Origin: Bordetella parapertussis
Lineage (GTDB): Bacteria; Pseudomonadota; Gammaproteobacteria; Burkholderiales; Burkholderiaceae_C
Reading direction: 5' to 3'
DNA: 26,084 nucleotides
NCBI GenBank assembly: GCA_945901125.1
Contig: CAMDKD010000040.1
Coordinates: forward strand, 1 to 26,084
Below the pieces are notes generated by a model. The model searched no databases, was not told the DNA's origin, and worked only from the letters and a program-made list of their open reading frames with translations. Below, piece after piece: positions 6,666 through 14,230 of this stretch (position 1 is its first letter; every line of letters begins with the position of its first letter). The position numbers and the translations under genes are program-made.

Positions 6666-7646
6666 ATGCAAATAGGAATGATTGGCTTAGGCCGCATGGG
6701 TGGAAATATTGTGCGGCGCTTGATGCGCCATGGACACCAGTGTGTGGTCTATGACGTGAACCCTGCCAGCGTCAAGCAACTTGCTGACGAAGGGGCCATA
6801 CCCGCGAATGACTTGAAGCAGTTTGTTGCTTCGCTTGAATTGCCGCGCACGGTCTGGTTGATGCTGCCGTCCGGCGTCATCACCGAAGCTGCGGTAGACC
6901 AAATGCATGAATTGCTGCAAAGCGGCGATATTCTGATTGACGGCGGCAACAGCAATTTTCAAGACGATGTGCGCCGCGCTCAAGCACTGCAGAAAAAAGG
7001 CATACGCTATATCGACGTTGGCACCAGCGGCGGTGTCTGGGGACTGGAGCGCGGCTATTGCATGATGATAGGCGGCGACAAACAAGCGGTCACTGAACTC
7101 GATCCGATTTTCAAATCGCTGGCCCCGGGCATAGGCAGCATAGACAAAACACCCGGTCGTGAAAACCGCCAGTCCACCGCCGAGGAAGGCTATTTGTACA
7201 CCGGCCCTGCGGGCTCGGGGCATTTCGTGAAGATGGTGCACAACGGTATTGAATACGGTTTGATGCAAGCCTACGCCGAAGGTCTGGATATTTTGAAAGG
7301 CGTGAACCAGGCGGTGATTCCTGCGGAGCGCCGCTACGACCTGAACCTGGCCGACATCACCGAACTGTGGCGGCGCGGCAGTGTGGTTTCGTCATGGCTG
7401 TTGGACCTCAGCGCCATTGCGTTGGCAGAAGACCCGCAGCTGTCTTCGTATTCAGGTTATGTGGAGGATTCGGGCGAAGGCCGTTGGACCATACAAGCGG
7501 CCATCGAAGAAGCGGTGCCGGCGGATGTATTGACGGCTGCCTTGTACACGCGCTTTCGCTCGCGCCAGGAACATACGTTTGCCGAAAAAGTGTTGTCTGC
7601 CATGCGCAAACAATTCGGCGGCCACCAAGAACCTAAAAAACCTTAA
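6666..7646 (+). CDS. gnd: 6-phosphogluconate dehydrogenase, short (decarboxylating) type
   Basis: The 326-residue enzyme oxidatively decarboxylates 6-phosphogluconate to ribulose-5-phosphate. The Rossmann motif is GLGRMG (7-12). The substrate and catalytic residues fall in GGNSNF (93-98), GTSGGVWGLERGYCMMIGG (119-137) and GPAGSGHFVKMVHNGIEYGL (180-199), with catalytic K189 and N193. It belongs to the roughly 300-330 residue GntZ/YqeC-like type, well short of the 470-residue classical Gnd. The second strand ends in VVYDVNP: Asp30 sits where NADP enzymes carry NRT, which suggests preference for NAD. The ATG at 6666 follows AGAGG with five bases between; a GTG two codons earlier overlaps that site. 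The stop overlaps the zwf ribosome binding site, so the two are coupled. Confidence 0.88.
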   Translation: MQIGMIGLGRMGGNIVRRLMRHGHQCVVYDVNPASVKQLADEGAIPANDLKQFVASLELPRTVWLMLPSGVITEAAVDQMHELLQSGDILIDGGNSNFQDDVRRAQALQKKGIRYIDVGTSGGVWGLERGYCMMIGGDKQAVTELDPIFKSLAPGIGSIDKTPGRENRQSTAEEGYLYTGPAGSGHFVKMVHNGIEYGLMQAYAEGLDILKGVNQAVIPAERRYDLNLADITELWRRGSVVSSWLLDLSAIALAEDPQLSSYSGYVEDSGEGRWTIQAAIEEAVPADVLTAALYTRFRSRQEHTFAEKVLSAMRKQFGGHQEPKKP

Positions 7647-7655
7647 AGGACGACC

Positions 7656-9191
7656 GTGGCACAAGACATAGAACATATGAAAACGCCGCATGGCGAACGC
7701 GCGCCTGCCTGCACGCTGGTGATTTTCGGTGCGGCAGGTGACCTGACCAAACGCTTGCTGATGCCGGCGCTCTACAACCTGGCGCGCACCGGTTTGCTGC
7801 CCGACAACTTTGCGCTCATCGGCGTGGACCGCGCCGATATGAGCGACGATTCCTTTCGCGCCCATGTGGCGCAGGCGGTGACTGCGTTCGCCGCTGATAA
7901 GCACTACGCGCAAACCTTGCAGACCGAGCATTTGGACAAATTGCTGGGCAGCATGTCGTATTTGTCTGCCGATTTCAGTGACCCGCAGGCCTATGTGCAA
8001 CTCACATCCCGCTTGCAACAAGCGGATAAAGCAAAGCAGACTGGCGCCAACGTCATGTTTTACCTGGCCGTGGGCTCGCGGTTTTTTGCAGGCATCGTCG
8101 ATCAACTGGGAGCCGCCGGGTTGGTGCAGGAAACCGAGCAGGCCTGGCGTCGCGTGGTGGTGGAAAAACCGTTCGGCCACGACCTGGCATCTGCGCGTGA
8201 ATTGAACAAGCAACTGCGAAACAATTTGCAGGAAACCCAGATCTACCGCATGGACCATTTCCTTGGCAAGGAGACGGTGCAAAACATCATGCTGATGCGT
8301 TTTGCCAATGGCATTTTTGAGCCCTTGTGGAACCGTGACCATATCGATCACGTGCAGATCACGGTCGCTGAAACCGTCGGTGTTGAGCAGCGCGCAGCCT
8401 TTTACGAAACCACCGGCGCCATGCGTGACATGGTGCCTAACCACGTGTTTCAACTTTTGGCATTGACGGCGATGGAGTCACCTGCCTCGTTTGACGCAGA
8501 CGCGGTACGCAATGAAAAAACCAAGGTATTGGATTCGGTGCATGTGCTTGATCCGCTCAAAGATGTGGTGCGTGGTCAGTATGCTGCGGGTGAACGCAGC
8601 GGGGAAGCGTTGAAGGCCTACCGCAGCGAAGCCGGTGTGTCGGCAGACAGCGGCACTGAAACTTATATCGCCATGAAGCTGGGCATAGACAACTGGCGCT
8701 GGGCAGGCGTGCCGTTTTATTTGCGCACCGGCAAGGCCTTGGGTCACCGGCAAAGCGAAATACAAGTGCAGTTCAAGCGACCGCCTTTTTCATTGTTTCG
8801 CGATACCGCCACCGACGCCTTGCAGCCCAACACGCTGCTGATCAAATTGCAACCCGATGAAGGCGCCATGCTGAGCTTTGGCGCAAAAATTCCCGGCCCG
8901 CGCATTGAAATCGGACAAGTGCATATGGACTTTCATTACAAAGACTATTTCCAGAATGCACCAAGCACCGGTTATGAAACATTGATTTATGACTGCATGA
9001 TCGGCGACGCCACATTGTTTCAGCGCTCAGACAGTGTCATGGCCGGTTGGCAAATCGTGCAGCCATTGCAAGACTATTTGGCGCAGCACAGCGATGCGCC
9101 GCTGTCAATGTATGCCGCCGGTTCACAAGGGCCAGAAGCGGCTGAGCATTTGTTCGGTGACAGCGGTAACCGCTGGCGCACCTTGTCTTAA
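7656..9191 (+). CDS. zwf: Glucose-6-phosphate 1-dehydrogenase
   Basis: The 511-residue enzyme commits glucose-6-phosphate to the oxidative pentose phosphate pathway, producing 6-phosphogluconolactone and NAD(P)H. The nucleotide motif is FGAAGDLTKR (24-33), the K of EKPFGHDL is K171, the signature YRMDHFLGKE (197-206) contains substrate residues D200, H201 and K205, and the likely catalytic His is H263 in MVPNHVF. Length matches the family. The GTG start at 7656 has AAAGGA five bases upstream, overlapping the gnd stop. The order pgl-gnd-zwf on one strand gives the full oxidative branch; no edd or eda is nearby, so Entner-Doudoroff use cannot be judged here. Confidence 0.93.
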   Translation: MAQDIEHMKTPHGERAPACTLVIFGAAGDLTKRLLMPALYNLARTGLLPDNFALIGVDRADMSDDSFRAHVAQAVTAFAADKHYAQTLQTEHLDKLLGSMSYLSADFSDPQAYVQLTSRLQQADKAKQTGANVMFYLAVGSRFFAGIVDQLGAAGLVQETEQAWRRVVVEKPFGHDLASARELNKQLRNNLQETQIYRMDHFLGKETVQNIMLMRFANGIFEPLWNRDHIDHVQITVAETVGVEQRAAFYETTGAMRDMVPNHVFQLLALTAMESPASFDADAVRNEKTKVLDSVHVLDPLKDVVRGQYAAGERSGEALKAYRSEAGVSADSGTETYIAMKLGIDNWRWAGVPFYLRTGKALGHRQSEIQVQFKRPPFSLFRDTATDALQPNTLLIKLQPDEGAMLSFGAKIPGPRIEIGQVHMDFHYKDYFQNAPSTGYETLIYDCMIGDATLFQRSDSVMAGWQIVQPLQDYLAQHSDAPLSMYAAGSQGPEAAEHLFGDSGNRWRTLS

Positions 9192-9197
9192 GACACG

Positions 9198-9221
9198 GCG
9201 CAGGCTGTGTTCAGTCTGCGC
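9198..9221. terminator. Possible terminator hairpin after zwf
   Basis: GCGCAG (9198-9203) and CTGCGC (9216-9221) form a 6-bp stem with a 12-base loop in the 36-bp gap between zwf and the convergent exported-protein gene, followed by GTTCTCTT. The T-tract is poor, so this is tentative. Confidence 0.35.
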
Positions 9222-9227
9222 GTTCTC

Positions 9228-9533
9228 TTATCTCACCAGCACCGTGGTGGAGACTTTCAAAAACGGTTGCACCGCGTGGTAACTGGGTTCGCCGAACGAA
9301 GGCAATTCGCCACGGGAGACCGGATTGAGGCTGAGCGACAAAGTATTGTCGGCAACATAACGCGGTACTTCCTGCGGGTCTGTATCCGGCGCATGGCCTG
9401 CCAAATAGGCCGACACCCAGGCTTTGCAGGGGGTAGACATGGGGGCGTTGGCAGCACAGTAACGCCAGTTTTCAGCATGCACCGGCAGCACAAAAAAACT
9501 TAAAACAAAAATCAAAGCGTTCGATTTAAACAT
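9228..9533 (-). CDS. Hypothetical exported protein
   Basis: This 101-residue precursor has a clear signal peptide (MFKSNALIFVLSFFVLPVHA, predicted cut before ENWRYC). The mature 81 residues have two cysteines, in WRYCAANAP and TPCKAW, probably a disulfide, and no further membrane segment. The start at 9533 is supported by AGGGG six bases upstream on the minus strand. I recognise no family. It is convergent with zwf and divergent from the lipoprotein gene across about 300 bp, so its regulation is probably separate from the metabolic cluster. It is likely periplasmic. Confidence 0.6.
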   Translation of the reverse strand: MFKSNALIFVLSFFVLPVHAENWRYCAANAPMSTPCKAWVSAYLAGHAPDTDPQEVPRYVADNTLSLSLNPVSRGELPSFGEPSYHAVQPFLKVSTTVLVR

Positions 9534-9838
9534 CTACATCCCCTTTTGGTATTCATTTGCGAAGCTTGGTGTGTCAACGCAATATCGACACTGACAGGGA
9601 ATGAGCAATTTCTGCGCCTCGGATATTTGACAGTGGGTAAGGTAAATGACAGGCAGTTCAATCTGTTGTTTTAAGCGAACTTTGTATCAGGAAATCTCAG
9701 CTTTCTGCAAACCCCCCTTTTAAATTTGTGTTTTAGACAGATTGAAAAGTGATCTGTGCAAGGCTTAGCCGGGTTGTTTTCATGCCATTCGCAGGTAAGT
9801 TGTCTCAAGTTGTATAAAAAAATCACATGGAGTTGTAT
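9534..9838. promoter_or_regulatory. Divergent intergenic region before the lipoprotein-caspase genes
   Basis: No gene is seen. The hexamer TGACAG occurs three times in the same orientation (9592, 9628, 9647), and GTGTC/GACAC form a loose dyad near 9571-9591. TATAAA at 9813-9818 could be a -10 element for the lipoprotein gene but has no good -35. Promoters for both flanking genes should lie here. Confidence 0.3.
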
Positions 9839-10672
9839 ATGAATTTAAACAAACTTTCCGCCTTGGCCTTGGTGGCACTGCTGACTGCCTGCGCGTCGAC
9901 CCAGGAAAAGGAAGAACAAACGGCCAAGGCAGAACAATCACAAAAAGCCCTGGATGAATTAAACCGCCAAGTCAGAAGCCAATCCGAGATGCTCAGCACC
10001 TCTGCCAAGCAAACAGCGCAGTCACAAAAAGCCATAGAAGAACTGAATAAGCAACTGAAAGATCAGTCAGACGTTTTGACGACCACTTTGAGCAAAGCTA
10101 TCCCTGACGCCGGTGCTGCACAGCGCGCCGAGGCTGCCAAAGAAGCAGAACGCCGCAAGGCAGTGGAAACCAACATCAGCAAGACCCCTGACTGGTTTTT
10201 ACATAATGACAACAACACGGATGCGATTTATGTGACCGCCACAGAAGGTGCGGTTGATATGCAGTTGTCTATAGACATGGCCATGTTGTCGGCCAAGCGC
10301 CTTTTGACCCAAAACCTGGGCGAGTTGATTTCATCACGCATGACTGAATTCGCCACACAAACCAACAGCGGTGACGACATCACGCTCAGCAAAGAAATTG
10401 AACGACTCACTAAGACCTTGATTGCCGAGGTGCAGCTCAATGGCTACACCCGGGATCGCATCACGGTGATTCCTAACGGTCGCGAATACCAGAGCTATGT
10501 GCGTTTGCGCTATCCGACCGAAGAGCTGAAAAAAATGATGGCCAAAGAAGTGAAAAAGAACAACATCATGGCCACCAAAGTCAGAAAGACCAAAGCGTTT
10601 GAAGAACTGGAAAAAGAAATTGAAGCCGCACGTGAAGCCCGTGCAAACAACCAGAGTGCCAATGACAAGTAA
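9839..10672 (+). CDS. Lipoprotein with coiled coil and LPP20-like domain
   Basis: The 277-residue precursor starts MNLNKLSALALVALLTAC, a type II signal peptide with lipobox LTAC; Cys18 would be lipidated. Residues about 20-90 are a Gln/Glu/Lys-rich coiled coil with an internal repeat: SQKALDELNRQVRSQSEML and SQKAIEELNKQLKDQSDVL. Then comes a globular part beginning TPDWFLHNDNNTDAIYVTA, which resembles the LPP20/LPO-like fold found in many proteobacterial lipoproteins, and a charged C-terminal helix (EELEKEIEAAREARANN). ATG 9839 follows GGAG by eight bases; the ATG at 9827 is inside that leader. It is the first gene of the four-gene exported set and is separated from the others by a terminator-like hairpin. 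Probable location: outer-membrane inner leaflet. Confidence 0.65.
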   Translation: MNLNKLSALALVALLTACASTQEKEEQTAKAEQSQKALDELNRQVRSQSEMLSTSAKQTAQSQKAIEELNKQLKDQSDVLTTTLSKAIPDAGAAQRAEAAKEAERRKAVETNISKTPDWFLHNDNNTDAIYVTATEGAVDMQLSIDMAMLSAKRLLTQNLGELISSRMTEFATQTNSGDDITLSKEIERLTKTLIAEVQLNGYTRDRITVIPNGREYQSYVRLRYPTEELKKMMAKEVKKNNIMATKVRKTKAFEELEKEIEAAREARANNQSANDK

Positions 10673-10687
10673 ACAATCTTTGCCAAC

Positions 10688-10731
10688 AAAAACCAAGGTG
10701 CGGTTATGAAAATCGCATCCTTGGTTTTTTT
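10688..10731 (+). terminator. Intrinsic terminator/attenuator enclosing the next gene's start codon
   Basis: AAAAACCAAGG (10688-10698) pairs perfectly with CCTTGGTTTTT (10719-10729). The stem can be extended past a single-base bulge by TGCG (10699-10702) with CGCA (10714-10717), leaving an 11-base loop. Seven T residues (10725-10731) complete a textbook Rho-independent terminator. The Shine-Dalgarno AAGGTG lies in the 5' arm and the ATG at 10706 in the loop, so the same structure could also block translation. Position after the lipoprotein stop suggests partial or regulated read-through into the downstream three genes. Confidence 0.7.
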
Positions 10732-11449
10732 CGTCATGCTCTCCGTCATGGCACTGCTGGGTTCAGTGCTGCTGGATCAGTCTGCGCAAACGGCGCGGGA
10801 ATTGGCGCAGGTCAAGCAAGAGTTGACACAGTTAAAGCAAACACCGCCAAGTCAGGCACCGCAGGTACTGCCAAAAATCGAGTCGGCGGTTCAGCGCCTT
10901 GAAAAAGACAAGAAAGCCGGTTTACGCAAAGAGAATTTACAAAAAGAAGGTGTACGGCTTACCGCGCTGGAAGAATCGCTCAAGCTTGAAAAATTGCGTA
11001 TCCAAAAAACGCAGCTGCAAATTGACGCTGAAAAGCAGCAACTAGACACCGATGAAAAATCGCTGGATTTGGAGATGCTGACGGCGGTGCTGGAAAACCG
11101 CTTGCAAAAGAGACTCAATACCTTGGTGGCAGCGACTACAGCGACTGCAACACCTGTACAGCCGCAGAGCAACGCGCCGGTCAAGGGTGCTGATCAATAC
11201 GGCGAATTGCCCTACAGGCCTGTGCCTGTCAGCGTGCAACAGGTGCAAGCGCCTCAAGCCGAGAACAATGCGGTGGCGCAAATCACGGCACGCAAAAACA
11301 GTCTGATGGAAGACCGCAAAAAACTCTGGGCGCGTCAGCGTTCACTTGACGAAGACAAACAAAAGCTGGGACAAGCCGCAGAGCAGTTGAAAAACCAACG
11401 GCTTGAACTGGCCAGCGCGATGAAGACCGCCGGAGTCAAACAACCATGA
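10706..11449 (+). CDS. Membrane-anchored coiled-coil protein
   Basis: The 247-residue protein has an N-terminal hydrophobic segment (about residues 4-23) followed by heptad-like helices: TARELAQVKQELTQLKQ, then EESLKLEKLRIQKTQLQIDAEKQQLDTDEKSLDLEML at roughly 90-126, a Pro/Ala/Thr/Gln-rich linker (about 143-185), and a final helix (MEDRKKLWARQRSLDEDKQKLGQAAEQLKNQRLEL, about 195-230). The segment probably anchors it in the inner membrane with the coiled coil in the periplasm. I recognise no family. The ATG at 10706 lies in a terminator-like hairpin; the later in-frame ATG at 10736 has no ribosome binding site. The stop overlaps the caspase start by ATGA, indicating coupling. A scaffold role for the neighbouring caspase is inference. 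Confidence 0.65.
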   Translation: MKIASLVFFVMLSVMALLGSVLLDQSAQTARELAQVKQELTQLKQTPPSQAPQVLPKIESAVQRLEKDKKAGLRKENLQKEGVRLTALEESLKLEKLRIQKTQLQIDAEKQQLDTDEKSLDLEMLTAVLENRLQKRLNTLVAATTATATPVQPQSNAPVKGADQYGELPYRPVPVSVQQVQAPQAENNAVAQITARKNSLMEDRKKLWARQRSLDEDKQKLGQAAEQLKNQRLELASAMKTAGVKQP

Positions 11450-12762
11450 AGCAATGGCCGTTCGTTCTTAGGATCCTGTTGCTCAGCTTGAGTCTGAGCG
11501 GTGCGGTGAAGGCGCAAAACGCTTTGCTTACATGCAAAGGCCAGGATGTGAGCCAATGGCACGCCTGTCGCGGTATTTTGGACGATGCCGATTATTCCTA
11601 TGCCGGTGACTTTGTGCGCGGCAAATTTGAAGGCCGCGGCATTCTGGAGTTCACCGCCGATAAATACCAGGGCGATTATTTCCAAGGCGAATTCAAAAAC
11701 GGCTTGAAACACGGTTTTGGTATTTACTATTTCGCCAATGGCGAAAAATATGTCGGCCAATACCAATACGGCAAACGCCAGGGCAAGGGCACTTACTCGT
11801 TTCCCAATGGCAAACCGGCGCTCAGCGGCAACTGGTCTAACAACCAATTCGTCAACCCCGGCAAGGTTGTCATTGAATCCAAAAGCGGTGCTGTACAAAT
11901 GCAAACAGTCGGCACAGAGGCTGTAAAAAAAAAGACTGATGAATCAGCTTTAGACAAATCGCGTGTACTGGTGGACGCCAGACCGGTGAACACGGTGGAC
12001 ACTTTTGTCGCCAAGCCGCGGGATGCGGTTGCGTTGGTGCTGGGCATTCAAAATTACCAGCGCTTGCCCGGCGCCAGTTTTGCTGCAAACGACGCCAAGC
12101 GGTTTCGCGAGCACGCCATCAAGTACCTGGGCGTACCGGTGGACAACACCAAATTGCTGATAGACGCGGACGCACAACGCGCCAGTATTTTGCTGGCGCT
12201 CAAATACTGGTTGCCCGCGCACGTGAACGCAGGCAGCACCGATGTGTATGTGTTTTTCAGCGGCCACGGACTGCTGCGCGAACCGGACAAACAGTATTAC
12301 TGGTTGCCGCAGGACGTGAACACCGATTTGCTGGAAGACACTGGCATCAACCAGAAAGCGCTGTTGGCCATGCTAGGGCGCAGCGGTGCGAAATCTGTCA
12401 CTGTGTTCATGGACAGTTGCTTTAGCGGCAATACACGACAAGGACAGGTCTTGCAGCAGCATCAGCGCGCGGTCACACTCAAGACTGGGGCAGACAGTCT
12501 GCCCGCCGGTGTCAGCATTTTGTCTGCGGTCAACAGCGGGCAAATTGCGTATGCAGACGAATCTTTGCAGCACGGCGTATTCAGCCATTACCTGCTCAAG
12601 GGATTGGCAGGCGAGTCGGACAGCAACCAGGACCGGCAAATCAACTTGGGTGAACTGGCTGACTATGTGTCGCGCCAAACCTCGCGCCATGCGCTGGGCA
12701 TGCACAAGCAGCAGGACCCGCAGCTGAGCGGAGACCGCCAACACGTGTTGGCTTACCGATGA
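11446..12762 (+). CDS. Exported MORN-repeat caspase-like protease (peptidase C14)
   Basis: The 438-residue protein has a signal peptide (MKQWPFVLRILLLSLSLSGA with a predicted cut after VKA, residue 23). Residues about 51-122 contain three MORN repeats (YAGDFVRGKFEGRGILEF, GEFKNGLKHGFGIYYFANG, YVGQYQYGKRQGKGTYSFPNG). A linker leads to a caspase p20-like domain from about 191 (RDAVALVLGIQNYQ). The catalytic dyad is intact: H274 in VYVFFSGHGL and C325 in VTVFMDSCFSG. A p10-like part follows with SILSAVNSGQIAYADES and GVFSHYLLKGLAG. Such enzymes cleave after Lys/Arg or Asp; the specificity here is unknown. MORN repeats bind lipids or proteins, so membrane attachment is plausible. Start and stop both overlap neighbours, placing it in a tight operon. 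An exported rather than cytoplasmic caspase argues against classic abortive infection and for an envelope role. Confidence 0.82.
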   Translation: MKQWPFVLRILLLSLSLSGAVKAQNALLTCKGQDVSQWHACRGILDDADYSYAGDFVRGKFEGRGILEFTADKYQGDYFQGEFKNGLKHGFGIYYFANGEKYVGQYQYGKRQGKGTYSFPNGKPALSGNWSNNQFVNPGKVVIESKSGAVQMQTVGTEAVKKKTDESALDKSRVLVDARPVNTVDTFVAKPRDAVALVLGIQNYQRLPGASFAANDAKRFREHAIKYLGVPVDNTKLLIDADAQRASILLALKYWLPAHVNAGSTDVYVFFSGHGLLREPDKQYYWLPQDVNTDLLEDTGINQKALLAMLGRSGAKSVTVFMDSCFSGNTRQGQVLQQHQRAVTLKTGADSLPAGVSILSAVNSGQIAYADESLQHGVFSHYLLKGLAGESDSNQDRQINLGELADYVSRQTSRHALGMHKQQDPQLSGDRQHVLAYR

Positions 12763-13583
12763 ACAAGCTCAGGCTGACACTTTTTCAGTTGGCAATGACG
12801 GTTTGTCTGTGGCCGGGGCAAACAGCCTTGGCGGTGCCCATCGATGTGAAAGCGGATTTTTACTTTGGCCCGGATATGTCGCGCAACCAGGCCTGTGACA
12901 ACGCACGCGAAGCCGCCAAGGCCAAAGCGCTGGCACTCATGGCGGGTGAGAACATCGCTTCCGATCAAAGCATGCACTGTGTGCAATCGGCCCATACAGC
13001 GCGCGAGCAACGCTGCGATATGCAACGCAACGCCTGGGTACTGGTTGAAGGCCGTATCCGCAAAAGCGAAATGATTTCAGAGACTGTCAAAACAGTACAA
13101 GGTGCACAACTATGCACGGTCAGCATGGTGGTCGATGTGGTGCCGCCGGCCATAGACGCTGACCCCGGCTTTGATTTGCGGCTTGAACTCAACCGCAGCA
13201 GTTTTCGCGCAGGCGACGCTTTGGTGATCAATCTGACGCCGGCGACACCTATGTTTGTCAGCGTGTTCAACTGGCGGCCAGCGTTCAGCCGTGACAACGT
13301 GGTGCGCTTGTTTCCGAATGAGATTGAAAAAAACAATTTCATCAGAAACGCCGTGCGTTTGCCATCGGCCTCAGCAGAAAAAAACTACAGTTTCGAGTTG
13401 GAGTGGCTGGCACCGGCGGGTGAGGACAAAGACAGCATGAGCGAATGGGTGATTGTGGTCGCCACCAAAAAACCCATGCCTTGGTTGGCGGTCTACGACA
13501 TGCAACGCTTTAAGGAAAAGCTGTTGGAGATTCCGGCTGATCAGCGGCGCGTGGTGCACCGGCCGTATCTGTTGATGCGTTGA
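12759..13583 (+). CDS. Exported DUF4384-domain protein
   Basis: The 274-residue precursor has a signal peptide ending about residue 25 (LWPGQTALA before VPIDVK). Residues about 26-130 contain five cysteines (in NQACDNA, MHCVQS, QRCDMQ, QLCTVS) and an AREAAKAKALALMAGE helix, similar to the N-terminal part of proteins that process repeated amino acids near LPP20 folds. Residues about 140-225 match DUF4384: LELNRSSFRAGDALVINLT, PMFVSVFNW, VVRLFPNEIEKNNFI and VRLPS. DUF4384 commonly accompanies bacterial caspases and kinases, often in the same polypeptide; here it is a separate gene overlapping the caspase stop by ATGA. Three near-identical 8-bp units (TTGATGCG twice, then TTGATGAA) run through its stop codon. 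Probable periplasmic partner of the caspase; the role is unknown. Confidence 0.7.
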   Translation: MNKLRLTLFQLAMTVCLWPGQTALAVPIDVKADFYFGPDMSRNQACDNAREAAKAKALALMAGENIASDQSMHCVQSAHTAREQRCDMQRNAWVLVEGRIRKSEMISETVKTVQGAQLCTVSMVVDVVPPAIDADPGFDLRLELNRSSFRAGDALVINLTPATPMFVSVFNWRPAFSRDNVVRLFPNEIEKNNFIRNAVRLPSASAEKNYSFELEWLAPAGEDKDSMSEWVIVVATKKPMPWLAVYDMQRFKEKLLEIPADQRRVVHRPYLLMR

Positions 13584-13602
13584 TGCGTTGATGAATTGAC
13601 AG

Positions 13603-13618
13603 TGGCTGTGTTCAGCCA
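13603..13618. terminator. Hairpin between convergent genes
   Basis: TGGCTG-tgtt-CAGCCA forms a perfect 6-bp stem with a tetraloop 20 bp after the DUF4384 stop, and it covers the stop codon of the minus-strand gene. It lacks a long U-tract on either strand, so it may only be a weak bidirectional terminator. Confidence 0.4.
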
Positions 13619-14208
13619 AGGTCTTGTATCAAGCGCAGCTTTTTCTCCAAGTCATCCGCCAGTTGTCTGCGCACAGCATACATGGCTTCGCGCTCGCTGT
13701 TGTAGGCGCGTACCTGCGAGATGGAATCAAACATTTTTTGATGAATCTCGCGCAATTCAACAATGGTCTGGTTCATTTGCGCTTCTATGCTTTGCAGCAG
13801 TTTTTTCTTGACTGTGAAAGCTTCGATATGGGACAGCAAAGGCTTCCATGTTTCCAGAACATCATCCGGCTTGGCTTTGCTTTGGTTCGCGTCCGTCAAT
13901 GAGTGCGAGATGGACTCCAGCGTATTGAAGATGTCGTAAAGCTCAGACACGTTCATTTTGTTTTGCAGACTTTCGTATTTGTCCAGGTAAGCCAGTTCTT
14001 GAACCAAATCCGGTAGCTTGACTTCTTCTTCGACCGTCATTGCGTTGGCAAACGGCACTGCAATCTCTGCGGGCTCGCCGGTGGCAAGCTGGTCCAGCGG
14101 TGTCAAATTCAAATCTTCTTTGTGCACCGGCAGGTCTGCGGGGGGCGGGTCTGACAAAGGCGTTTTGTCTGACTGATCACCGTTGAAAACTTTGTTGAGA
14201 AATTTCAT
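13612..14208 (-). CDS. Hypothetical soluble helical protein
   Basis: The 198-residue protein starts MKFLNKVFNGDQSDKT, with AGGA eight bases upstream. The first 60 residues are Pro/Asp/Leu-rich and probably disordered. The rest is strongly helical (LVQELAYLDKYESLQNKMN, LESISHSLTDANQ, VKKKLLQSIEAQMNQTIVEL, REIHQKMFDSISQVRAYNSE, LADDLEKKLRLIQDLG), suggesting coiled coils. There is no signal peptide or membrane segment. I recognise no family. It ends convergent to the caspase operon and lies 22 bp downstream of the histidine kinase stop on the same strand, so it may be co-transcribed with that kinase and could be an accessory to its signalling or to a structural machine. Function unknown. Confidence 0.6.
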   Translation of the reverse strand: MKFLNKVFNGDQSDKTPLSDPPPADLPVHKEDLNLTPLDQLATGEPAEIAVPFANAMTVEEEVKLPDLVQELAYLDKYESLQNKMNVSELYDIFNTLESISHSLTDANQSKAKPDDVLETWKPLLSHIEAFTVKKKLLQSIEAQMNQTIVELREIHQKMFDSISQVRAYNSEREAMYAVRRQLADDLEKKLRLIQDLG

Positions 14209-14230
14209 GTCAAGGTTCCTGAAGTAGGCA

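Noticed and set aside
7452..8453. 333-codon minus-strand frame inside gnd/zwf
   Set aside because: It is antisense to two well-supported enzyme genes and His-rich, a typical shadow of GC-biased codons.
9627..9655. Promoter with perfect -35 TTGACA
   Set aside because: No acceptable -10 element at 16-18 bp spacing, and the lipoprotein start is about 200 bp away.
13573..13596. 8-bp tandem repeat at the DUF4384 stop as a phase-variation tract
   Set aside because: Only two exact copies and one partial copy; too short to suggest slippage control.
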